Shown one piece after another: positions 16,220 to 22,561 of a DNA stretch of 28,773 nt (its first letter is position 1; every line of letters begins with the position of its first letter). A program made the position numbers and the translations under genes. The DNA comes from Syntrophaceae bacterium UBA6252 (GTDB lineage: Bacteria > Desulfobacterota > Syntrophia > Syntrophales > UBA6807). The notes below the pieces were generated by a model. That model saw only the letters and a list, made by a program, of their open reading frames with translations, searched no databases and was not told the DNA's origin. The DNA lies in NCBI GenBank assembly GCA_002441265.1, contig DJVQ01000020.1:15444-44216 (forward strand). The letters run 5' to 3'.

Positions 16220-16989
16220 CTTCCCGTAAACTCCCTCAGTTTTTGTCCCGGGTCCGGGGCCGTCACGAGGGACTCCCCGATGAGAAAGGCCCGGACGCCC
16301 GCCCACTTCAGCCGTTCCACGTCTTCCCCCGTGCGGATGCCGCTTTCGCTCACCCTCACCCGGTCCTGGGGGATGAGCGGGGCGAGCCGCTCCGTCACGG
16401 AAAGGTCGGTCTCGAAGGTTCCCAGGTTCCGGTTGTTGATTCCGACGATTCCCGCGCCGGCCGCCAGGGTTTTTTCGAGGTCCTCCTCCGAGTGGACCTC
16501 CACGAGGGCGTGAAGGCCCCTTTCCCCGGCCAGGCCGAGGAGGTCTTCGAGGAGGGAGGGTTCGAGGATGGCCGCGATGAGAAGGATCGCGTCGACGCCG
16601 AGGACCCGGCTCTCGTGGACCTGGTACGGGTCGATGATGAAGTCCTTCCTCAGGAGGGGGAGGCTCACCACGTTTCTGAGTTCGCCCGGGGTTTTCCGTT
16701 CCCCGCCGAAAAATTCGCGGTCCGTGAGAATGGAAATCGCCGCGGCCCCTTCCCGTTCGTATGTCCGGGCCAGTTCAGGGGGGTCGAAACGCTCCGCCAG
16801 GAGCCCCCGGGAAGGGGATTTTTTCTTGATCTCGGCGATCACGGAAATCCCCGGTCCCTCGAGGGCCCCGCGGAAGTTCCTGGCCGGCGGGAGGTCACGC
16901 CCCCTCGCCCGGATCGACTCCAGGCTCTCCGCCGATTTCAGGGCGGCCACCTCCTCCTTCTTGGCCTGAACGATTTTCCCCAGGATCAT
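16216..16989 (-). CDS. trpC: Indole-3-glycerol phosphate synthase
   Basis: Closes the indole ring from CdRP. The 257-residue protein has the active-site lysine in IAEIKKKSPSRG, SILTDREFFGG, LLRKDFIIDPYQ with the second lysine, VEVHSEED, GINNRNL and SESGI. All are in the expected order. The start is seven bases after the trpD stop, and its end overlaps trpF by four. Confidence 0.95.
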   Translation of the reverse strand: MILGKIVQAKKEEVAALKSAESLESIRARGRDLPPARNFRGALEGPGISVIAEIKKKSPSRGLLAERFDPPELARTYEREGAAAISILTDREFFGGERKTPGELRNVVSLPLLRKDFIIDPYQVHESRVLGVDAILLIAAILEPSLLEDLLGLAGERGLHALVEVHSEEDLEKTLAAGAGIVGINNRNLGTFETDLSVTERLAPLIPQDRVRVSESGIRTGEDVERLKWAGVRAFLIGESLVTAPDPGQKLREFTGR

Positions 16990-16996
16990 GAGGGCC

Positions 16997-18007
16997 TCAC
17001 CGGTTGCTCGCTTCGATCAGGGCCTGGAGTTTCTTCAGGGCGGCCCCGCTGTCGATCATTTCCCCGGCGACGGCGATCCCCTCCCGGAGGTCCGCCGCCC
17101 GCCCAGCCGCGAGAATCGCCAGGGCCCCGTTCAAAAGAACCACGGCGCGGCGGGCCCCGTTTTTCCCCGAGAGGATGTCCTTCAGGATCTCGGCGTTCGC
17201 CGCGGCGTCCCCGCCCCGGAGGGCCTCGGCGGGGTAACGGTCCCCGAAGTAATCGGCCGAATCGATGTCGTACGTGGTCACGAGTCCGTCCTTCAGTTCG
17301 GACACCCGGGTCGGACCGGTCACCGTCGCCTCGTCGAGACCGTCGTAGCCGTGGACGACAAAGGCCCTTTTCGCCTTCATGTTCCTGAGAACGCCGGCGA
17401 ACATTTCCGTGAGGGCGGCGTCGTAGACCCCGATGAGCTGGCAGTTCGCGCCGGCGGGATTCGTGAGGGGGCCGAGCATGTTGAAAATCGTCCGGATCCC
17501 GATCTCCCTCCGGGGGCCGATGGCGTACTTCATGGCGCCGTGGAGCTTCGGCGCGAAGAGAAACCCCATTCCCACGTCCTGGATGCACTCCTCCACCACG
17601 TCGGGAGTGGCGTCCACGTTGACCCCGAGGGCCTCGAGGACGTCGGCGCTCCCGCAGCCGCTCGACACGGCGCGGTTTCCGTGCTTTGCCACGGTGATCC
17701 CCGCAGCGGCCACGACGAAAGCGGCGGTGGTGGAGATGTTGAACGTGTTTCTCCCGTCCCCGCCCGTGCCGCAGGTATCCACGATGACCTGGGACCGCGC
17801 GTCGATCCTGGTCGCCTTCTGCCGCATGATCCGGGCCGCCCCGGTCACCTCCTCCACGGTCTCCCCTTTGAGCCGCAATGCCGTGATGAACGCGGCGATC
17901 TGGGCCGGCGTCGCCTTTCCCTCCATGACCTCCGTCATGACTTCCATCATCTCCCGTTCCGGCAGGTCCTCCCGCCGGATGACACGGGCAAGGGCTTCCT
18001 TGATCAT
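16997..18007 (-). CDS. trpD: Anthranilate phosphoribosyltransferase
   Basis: Transfers phosphoribose from PRPP to anthranilate. The 336-residue protein has the PRPP loop VDTCGTGGDG, the KHGNRAVSS anthranilate site, GPLTNPA and GYDGLDE. The start at 18007 follows GGAGGAAGAG. An in-frame reading from 18154 adds 49 residues translated from the inverted-repeat element and is rejected. It is not fused to trpG. The 190-base gap to trpG is the only large gap inside the trp genes and is mostly filled by that element. Confidence 0.95.
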   Translation of the reverse strand: MIKEALARVIRREDLPEREMMEVMTEVMEGKATPAQIAAFITALRLKGETVEEVTGAARIMRQKATRIDARSQVIVDTCGTGGDGRNTFNISTTAAFVVAAAGITVAKHGNRAVSSGCGSADVLEALGVNVDATPDVVEECIQDVGMGFLFAPKLHGAMKYAIGPRREIGIRTIFNMLGPLTNPAGANCQLIGVYDAALTEMFAGVLRNMKAKRAFVVHGYDGLDEATVTGPTRVSELKDGLVTTYDIDSADYFGDRYPAEALRGGDAAANAEILKDILSGKNGARRAVVLLNGALAILAAGRAADLREGIAVAGEMIDSGAALKKLQALIEASNR

Positions 18008-18025
18008 CTCTTCCTCCTTCTTCCC

Positions 18026-18151
18026 GACGGTTTCGTAAAAAGCCCACACGCCGTTTCGCCCCTTCCCCTGCTTCACCCCGGCGTACGACACAGTACGCCT
18101 CATGCGTCGGGATTCGGGCTTCCTGCCTCTGGAAGTTTTTACAAAGCCGTC
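18026..18151 (-). repeat. Complete inverted-repeat element between trpG and trpD
   Basis: The element spans 126 bases, with ends GACGGTTTCGTAAAAA (18026-18041) and TTTTTACAAAGCCGTC (18136-18151). These are inverted repeats matching at 14 of 16 positions. Inside is a GGCGTAC-rich palindrome. The body aligns block by block with the copy at 1-102 in the other orientation. It encodes nothing obvious. It adds a possible fold between trpG and trpD in the operon transcript. Confidence 0.75.
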
Positions 18152-18197
18152 CAAAATTTTTTCCAGACTTTTATGAATGCATCCTCATCGTTTGTTC

Positions 18198-18767
18198 TCA
18201 GACGAGGCCGTTCAGAAAGTTCCGTATCAGCCGCTTCCCGTTGGGGGTCAGGACCGATTCGGGGTGAAACTGGACCCCCTCCACGGGATACTCCCGGTGC
18301 CGGATCCCCATGATTTCCCCTTCCTCCGTCTCGGCGCTGACCTCGATGGACGGCGGGAGGGACTCCCGCTCCACGATGAGGGAGTGGTACCGGCCGGCTG
18401 TAAAAGGATTGGGAAGCCCCTGGAAGATCGTTTTCCCGTCGTTCAGGATCGGGGACGTCTTGCCGTGCATCAGCCGCGGGGCCTTGATCACCCGGGCGCC
18501 GAAGGCGTACCCGATGGCCTGGTGGCCCAGGCAGATCCCGAGAATGGGGATGGTCCGGTAAAAGCGCCGGATCGTGTCCACCGTGATCCCCGCCTCCTTC
18601 GGCGAGGAAGGGCCGGGGGAAAGGAAGAGGGCGGCCGGATGAAGCGCTTCCACTTCCTCGAGGGTGATCTCGTCGTTTCTCCGGACCAGGACCTCCTCGC
18701 CGAGCTGCCCGAGGTACTGGACCAGGTTCCAGGTAAAGGAATCGTAGTTGTCTATCATGAGGATCAT
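18198..18767 (-). CDS. trpG: Anthranilate synthase component II (glutamine amidotransferase)
   Basis: Supplies ammonia from glutamine to TrpE. The 189-residue class I amidotransferase has DNYDSFTWNLVQYL at the N-terminus, the oxyanion segment SPGPSSP, the nucleophile in GICLGHQAIG, and the His-Glu pair in VEGVQFHPES. The ATG at 18767 overlaps the trpE stop (ATGA). Such proteins sometimes also serve aminodeoxychorismate synthase (PabA); no pabB is visible here, and the operon position makes tryptophan its main role. Confidence 0.94.
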   Translation of the reverse strand: MILMIDNYDSFTWNLVQYLGQLGEEVLVRRNDEITLEEVEALHPAALFLSPGPSSPKEAGITVDTIRRFYRTIPILGICLGHQAIGYAFGARVIKAPRLMHGKTSPILNDGKTIFQGLPNPFTAGRYHSLIVERESLPPSIEVSAETEEGEIMGIRHREYPVEGVQFHPESVLTPNGKRLIRNFLNGLV

Positions 18768-20278
18768 TGCCTGCCTTCTCCTTCCCGATGAATTCGAAGT
18801 CCCGCCGAGACCATGCGGACCGCCTCCAGAAGGGCCTTCGCCTTGTTTTCCGTTTCGTCGAATTCCCTGTCGGGATCCGAGTCCGCCACGATCCCCGCCC
18901 CCGTCTGGACGGTAAGAAGCCCGCCGGCCAGGAGGATTGTGCGGATGGTGATGCAGAAGTCCATGTTCCCCGAATACCCGATGTAGCCCACCGCTCCCCC
19001 GTAAGGGCCCCGGGGGGAGGGTTCCAGTTCTTCGATGATCTTCATGGCCATGACCTTCGGGGCCCCCGAGAGGGTTCCCGCGGGAAAGACGGCCTTGAGA
19101 ACGTCGAAGGCGTCCTTCCCCCCGTCGAGTTCCGACTGGACGTGGGACACGAGGTGCATCACGTGGGAGTACTTCTCCACCACCATGTATCCCGTCACCT
19201 GGACCGAGCCGATCCGGGCGATCCGCCCGAGATCGTTCCGCCCCAGGTCTACCAGCATGACGTGCTCCGCCCGTTCCTTCTCGTCGCGGAGGAGTTCGTC
19301 GGCCAGCCGGCGGTCCTCCTGTTCGCTGCCGCCCCGCCTGCGGGTGCCGGCGATGGGCTTCAGATCGACCACGCCCTCCTCGAGGCGGACCAGGATCTCC
19401 GGCGACGACCCGATCAGATGGACCCCGCCGAGCTTCAGGAAGAACAGGTAGGGGGAGGGATTGATGAAGCGCAGCGCCCGGTAGAGGGACACGGGATCGA
19501 CGTTGCACGCCCCTTCGATCTTCCGGGAAAGGACGGCCTGGATGATGTCCCCTTCGACGATCCGTTCCTTCGCCTTCCGAACGATATCGCCAAAGGCTTC
19601 CCGGTCCATGGAGGACCGGAAGGACGGCAGGTCCTCGCCCCGCCCTTTTCCCCGGCCGGATTCGTCGGACCGGCAGGGACGCTCCAGGGTTTCGATCAGG
19701 GCCTCGATTTTCCCGATCCCCTCCTCGTAGAGGGAGCGGAGGTCCCGGTCCCCCGTCACGTGGACCGTGGCGACCACCTTGATCGTATGCTTCACGTTGT
19801 CGAAGATCGCCACCGTGTCCGTGAGGAGGAATACGGCGTCGTCCATGGTGTCGTCGTCCGTCCTGAGGGACACCTTCTCGAAAAACCGGACCATCCCGTA
19901 GCCGAGGAATCCGACCGCGCCGCCGTAAAATCTCGGCAGGCCCTCAACGGGAACGGGCCGGTAGGGGGCCAGGACCTCCCTCAGGAGGGCGAGCGGGTCC
20001 CCGCCGTGGGGCCGGGTGGACGAGGAGCCGTTTTCATCGATCCGGACATCCCCTCCCCGTACCCGGAACACGAGCCGGGGATCCGTTCCGAGAAAGGAAT
20101 ACCGTCCCCACTTCTCTCCGCCCTCCACGCTCTCGAGAAGGAACACGTTTTCCCTGGAGGCAAGCTTTTTCAAGGCCGACACGGGTGTTTCCAGGTCCGC
20201 CAGAATCTCCCGGCACAGGGGAACCAGGTTCCCCCTCGCCGCCATTTTCCTGAAGGTTTCAAAATCGGGCATGTCCAT
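18764..20278 (-). CDS. trpE: Anthranilate synthase component I
   Basis: Makes anthranilate from chorismate with ammonia from TrpG. The 504-residue protein has the N-terminal tryptophan feedback-site motif LLESVEGGEKWGRYSFLG, and the chorismate-utilising domain with QAVLSRK, NPSPYLFFL, IAGTRRRG, DLGRNDLGR, GTLSGAPKVMAM and GAGIVADSDP. The start ATG at 20278 follows GGTGAGGACGAAA. A longer frame from 20335 would start inside a terminator hairpin and is rejected. It is the first structural gene after the trp leader; both transcription attenuation and direct Trp inhibition are expected. Confidence 0.96.
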   Translation of the reverse strand: MDMPDFETFRKMAARGNLVPLCREILADLETPVSALKKLASRENVFLLESVEGGEKWGRYSFLGTDPRLVFRVRGGDVRIDENGSSSTRPHGGDPLALLREVLAPYRPVPVEGLPRFYGGAVGFLGYGMVRFFEKVSLRTDDDTMDDAVFLLTDTVAIFDNVKHTIKVVATVHVTGDRDLRSLYEEGIGKIEALIETLERPCRSDESGRGKGRGEDLPSFRSSMDREAFGDIVRKAKERIVEGDIIQAVLSRKIEGACNVDPVSLYRALRFINPSPYLFFLKLGGVHLIGSSPEILVRLEEGVVDLKPIAGTRRRGGSEQEDRRLADELLRDEKERAEHVMLVDLGRNDLGRIARIGSVQVTGYMVVEKYSHVMHLVSHVQSELDGGKDAFDVLKAVFPAGTLSGAPKVMAMKIIEELEPSPRGPYGGAVGYIGYSGNMDFCITIRTILLAGGLLTVQTGAGIVADSDPDREFDETENKAKALLEAVRMVSAGLRIHREGEGRQ

Positions 20279-20303
20279 TTTCGTCCTCACCGGTTTCGGG
20301 AAA

Positions 20304-20340
20304 TAAAAAAAGGCCCTGTCGACGGACTTCGACACGGCCT
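20304..20340 (-). terminator. Second terminator hairpin of the trp leader
   Basis: Minus strand: GGCC-G-TGTCGA pairs with TCGACA-G-GGCC around a 6-base loop, with one G-G mismatch, followed by seven T (20310-20304). It lies 25 bases before trpE and 23 bases after the T-run of the first terminator. Confidence 0.75.
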
Positions 20341-20362
20341 TTTCCTTTCCCGTTTCTCATCG

Positions 20363-20400
20363 AAAAAAAAGGCCGTGGAAGCTGGGATCTTCCACGGCCT
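20363..20400 (-). terminator. trp attenuator
   Basis: Minus strand: a perfect 11-bp stem, GGCCGTGGAAG with CTTCCACGGCC, a 7-base loop and eight T (20370-20363). Its 5' arm can instead pair with TCCACCGC at the end of the leader ORF (7 pairs with one C-C mismatch). That same segment can pair with GGTGG in the Trp codons. This gives the classic 1:2, 2:3 and 3:4 alternatives. Confidence 0.85.
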
Positions 20401-20423
20401 TTTCAGTCTCTATTGAATGCCTC

Positions 20424-20492
20424 TCAGCGGTGGACAGACCCCTTCCTGTGGCTCCGCCACCACCAGATGCAGACAGGATTCGTATGATTCAA
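20424..20492 (-). CDS. trpL: trp operon leader peptide with three tandem Trp codons
   Basis: A 22-codon ORF with TGG-TGG-TGG at codons 10-12 (20465-20457), ending in TGA. There is no ATG in frame; the best start is TTG at 20492, seven bases after GGGGGAAG, with another TTG one codon earlier. The ribosome site, tandem Trp codons and the following terminator are the hallmarks of ribosome-mediated trp attenuation. Translation from TTG would probably be modest. The stop codon lies within the segment that forms the antiterminator. Confidence 0.8.
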   Translation of the reverse strand: MNHTNPVCIWWWRSHRKGSVHR

Positions 20493-20533
20493 CAAGGGTC
20501 TTCCCCCAAAAAGGGATTTACTATTGTCTGGCG

Positions 20534-20562
20534 ACGCTAACAGAATTCTTCCGGCCTGTCAA
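20534..20562 (-). promoter_or_regulatory. Probable trp promoter
   Basis: TTGACA (20562-20557), 17-base spacer ending in TGT (extended -10), then TAGCGT (20539-20534). The start would be about 35 bases before the leader ORF. It lies in the short gap after the YeeE-family gene. I see no obvious operator palindrome for a TrpR-type repressor. Confidence 0.6.
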
Positions 20563-20599
20563 CTGTTTTCTTCCCCCCATTTTCACACCATCGTTCCGG

Positions 20600-21124
20600 T
20601 CACGCCTTTCGCACCTCGAACAGGAGAAAGAGGACCGCACAGATCACCGTGAGAACGCCGATGACCCACCAAGGGTCCGCCCCGAGAACCTCCGGAAGGG
20701 TGATCTTCCCGAGATTTCCCCAGGTAAGAATGGTTTTTTTGACGAGCGGGTAGGCCTCGGCGTACACCATGGCCCCCGCAAGCATCCCGAGGATACCGAA
20801 AAGGGCGTCCCACCGTCCTTCCCCCACGGCCCCCGCGGCCGTGGCGGGGCAGTACCCCACGATGGCCCAACCCAGGCCGAAGAAAATCCCCCCGACGACG
20901 TTCGCCCCGACAATGGCCGTCTTGACGCTCAGCTGCAGCAACCCCTGGTCCTTCAGGACGTAGATGCCCACCATGGCGACGATGACGGTGCTGAGCATGA
21001 ATTTGACGATGGTGAAATCGACGAGGCGAAGCGCCCCGACCTGCTTGTCATAACGGAGGACCTGGGCCTTCTGCATGAGAAACCCGAAAAGAACGCCGGT
21101 GATCGCGCCGTAGACGAGTTCCAT
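20600..21124 (-). CDS. YeeE/YedE-family transporter, C-terminal half protein
   Basis: A 174-residue integral membrane protein with about five hydrophobic segments. Its GLGWAIVGYCPAT motif, with Cys92, and the ALFGILGMLAGAMVYAE stretch mark it as the second half of a YeeE/YedE (DUF395) type channel, a family linked to import of thiosulfate or other sulfur compounds. The ATG at 21124 shares its A with the stop of the upstream gene (TGATG) and follows GGAGGATCGTG, so the two halves are translationally coupled. Together the two genes probably make one heteromeric or split transporter. The substrate is unknown; sulfur or selenium compounds are reasonable candidates. Confidence 0.85.
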   Translation of the reverse strand: MELVYGAITGVLFGFLMQKAQVLRYDKQVGALRLVDFTIVKFMLSTVIVAMVGIYVLKDQGLLQLSVKTAIVGANVVGGIFFGLGWAIVGYCPATAAGAVGEGRWDALFGILGMLAGAMVYAEAYPLVKKTILTWGNLGKITLPEVLGADPWWVIGVLTVICAVLFLLFEVRKA

Positions 21125-21645
21125 CACGATCCTCCTTTCCCGTAGAGGAGCCGGGCGGCGAAAACACCGGCGGCAAAGAAGAAAATGACGGAGAGGTAAC
21201 CGCTCACGGACATCTGGGCCAGACCGGCCAGACCGTGGCCGCTCGGTCAGCCGTCGGCGAGACGGGCCCCGAACATGGCCACGATACCGCCGAGGAACGC
21301 AACGAACGCCCTTTTGACGACGCCCGGACCGAACCGGTCCCTCCACATGGGCGGGACGAAGGCGACCTTGAAATCCCCGGAAAGGCGGGAGGAAACGAAG
21401 GCGCCGATGACGATGCCGGCAAGGAACATCATCTGCCAGTCGATCTTGAGTTTCGTGCGCCCGTAATACGCGTTTGCGTCCACCCTCCCGGGGTCGAAGG
21501 CCTTTTCGACGTACCCGGCTACCCGGACATAGCTTGTGGACGCCCCGACATAATGGCCCGAAACCCAGACCGAAGCGACAAGGACAATTCCCGCAAGCGC
21601 TCCGGCAAGGTAGGGCGACCAGTCCTTTCTTCCGAATCCCGACAT
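21124..21645 (-). CDS. YeeE/YedE-family transporter half, probable selenoprotein (Sec133)
   Basis: Reading through one in-frame TGA (21249-21247) gives a 173-residue membrane protein that ends precisely at the TGATG junction with its partner. The TGA falls in GARLADG-U-PSGHGLAG, where family members have GARLAGGC-x-SGHG, so it replaces the conserved Cys. The sequence after the TGA continues the family pattern (AQMSVSGYLSVIFFF). No other Cys is present. A bacterial SECIS-like hairpin begins 14 bases after the TGA. The start ATG at 21645 follows GGAGG at 8 bases; an upstream in-frame ATG at 21684 is less likely. The alternative is a truncated 132-residue pseudogene, but intact coding sense on both sides argues against decay. 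Confidence 0.8.
21213..21232 (-). promoter_or_regulatory. Candidate bacterial SECIS element
   Basis: Downstream of the UGA the mRNA can form UCUGG-CC-[GGUCU]-GG-(C)-CCAGA: seven base pairs, one bulged C, and the apical loop GGUCU. The loop begins 22 bases after the UGA. The E. coli fdhF SECIS also has a GGUCU loop about 19 bases after its UGA. A competing hairpin CGGCCA-CGGTC-TGGCCG can form closer to the UGA. Confidence 0.65.
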
Positions 21646-21686
21646 CGGCCCGTCCTCCTTTCCATGGAATCGATGCGATGGCAAAC

Positions 21687-21716
21687 AGTATAAGGGAAAA
21701 AAGGAACCGCTGCCAG
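21687..21716 (-). promoter_or_regulatory. Possible promoter of the YeeE/YedE pair
   Basis: CTGGCA (21716-21711), 18-base spacer, TATACT (21692-21687). The -10 matches at five of six positions, and the predicted start is about 35 bases before the ATG at 21645. Confidence 0.5.
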
Positions 21717-21744
21717 AAGGAAATCGGGAAGACGGCGGAAAACG

Positions 21745-21773
21745 AAAAAAGCTCCGCGAACGGCCGCGGAGCC
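21745..21773 (-). terminator. Terminator after the small secreted protein gene
   Basis: Minus strand: GCTCCGCG-GCCGTT-CGCGGAGC followed by six T, then CGTTTT. An 8-bp GC-rich stem with a good U-tract. It separates the small gene upstream from the YeeE/YedE promoter. Confidence 0.8.
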
Positions 21774-21862
21774 TGAGGAGGAAGGCGTCTGCTCTGGAAG
21801 GTCTGTGATCGTTATGAACCGGGCTCGTGATCGCCGGCTGCCAGCCGGCAGTAGTTCACCCC

Positions 21863-22075
21863 TCAGGTCATCCCTTCGGGGGCGGAAACGTTGGCGGAAT
21901 ACCTGGAATTTTCTTCATGGAAGGAAAAATTTCCCCCCTCTTCCCCGGAGAGGACCCAGGCGCCGTCACGCATCATGTGCCCGGGATTGGAAATATCGAG
22001 GGCGGCATTTCCCTGCAGGCCGGACAGGAAGAAGAACGCTGTCGTCAGAAGAATCATCTTCAACCGCCTGTCCAT
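21863..22075 (-). CDS. Small secreted protein of unknown function
   Basis: A 70-residue protein with a clear Sec signal peptide (basic start, hydrophobic MILLTTAFFFLSGL, probable cleavage near GNA-A at residue 25). That leaves about 45 polar residues beginning LDISNPGHMMRDG and rich in Ser, Gly, Asn and Glu. I do not recognise the mature part. It has no Cys, so it is not a lipoprotein. The gene has AGGAGG at 5 bases before the ATG and a terminator downstream, which together make it credible as a free-standing gene. Confidence 0.65.
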   Translation of the reverse strand: MDRRLKMILLTTAFFFLSGLQGNAALDISNPGHMMRDGAWVLSGEEGGNFSFHEENSRYSANVSAPEGMT

Positions 22076-22436
22076 GGAAACCTCCTTTATCGGGACCCCG
22101 CCGTGGATTCATCCGCCGGAGGCGCGGGGGAAGTCATTCCTTTCCGGCTTGTTCCGAGATACTACCAAGCAAGGATCGTGCCTCACCCCTGAGCGGTCCA
22201 TCTACCTGATTTCACTTATATATAAAAATGGAAGCACCTGCCCGCCGTCCCCCTTCACCGGGATGGCCGGTGAAAATCACGGGTCATCGGAAAATTTCCC
22301 CACATCGATAGTCCGCTTCCGTCATGATCTAGTTTCGACGGCGGCGATATTCCCGGTCCGGCAGGTCAGCGACGGCAGCCAACCGCCAACTGCGGCCTGC
22401 CAACTCCGGCCTTTCCCTCTCTTCCATGCATCGTAA

Positions 22437-22451
22437 ATATTACCGTAATAT
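22437..22451. promoter_or_regulatory. Perfect palindrome upstream of the sigma-54 promoter
   Basis: ATATTAC-C-GTAATAT, a 7+1+7 inverted repeat, 17 bases before the -24 element. Activator sites for sigma-54 promoters are usually 80-150 bases upstream, so this could be a repressor or accessory site instead. Confidence 0.35.
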
Positions 22452-22467
22452 CAGCCATATATGCCTA

Positions 22468-22483
22468 TGGCACGGCTCTTGCC
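22468..22483 (+). promoter_or_regulatory. Sigma-54 promoter without an obvious gene
   Basis: TGGCACG-N4-TTGCC matches the -24/-12 consensus at every conserved position, with the invariant GG and GC spaced by 10 bases. Transcription would start near 22494 and run antisense into the 3' end of the permease gene; the next plus-strand gene starts at 23873. It may drive a small or antisense RNA. Confidence 0.6.
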
Positions 22484-22561
22484 TTACAGGTCTTCAAATC
22501 CCGGCCGTTTCCCTGCCTCCCGGAAGATCCCGCCTCCGTACGACGGCGGGAGTGGCATCGT

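Larger units (their letters stand above)
22076..22561. other. 486-base non-coding gap
   Basis: No convincing gene. It holds a plus-strand sigma-54 promoter (22468-22483) with a palindrome just upstream (22437-22451). A weak AT-rich minus-strand -10 candidate lies near 22221. A hairpin CCCGCC...GGCGGG at about 22530-22550 could end the permease transcript, but it lacks a T-run on either strand. Confidence 0.55.

Noticed and set aside
18007..18154. Longer trpD frame starting at 18154
   Set aside because: The added 49 residues are translated from the inverted-repeat element; ATG 18007 has GGAGGAAGAG before it and fits the family start.
20278..20335. Longer trpE frame starting at 20335
   Set aside because: The extra 19 codons would start with GTG inside a terminator stem and run through its T-tract; ATG 20278 has a proper ribosome site and fits the family length.
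21815..21865. Possible selenocysteine read-through of the small secreted protein (TGA, then a Cys six codons on and a GCCGGC hairpin)
   Set aside because: A loose SECIS fit can be drawn, but there is no family alignment to show a conserved residue at the TGA, GCCGGC palindromes are common in such DNA, and a normal terminator follows. I keep TGA as the stop.
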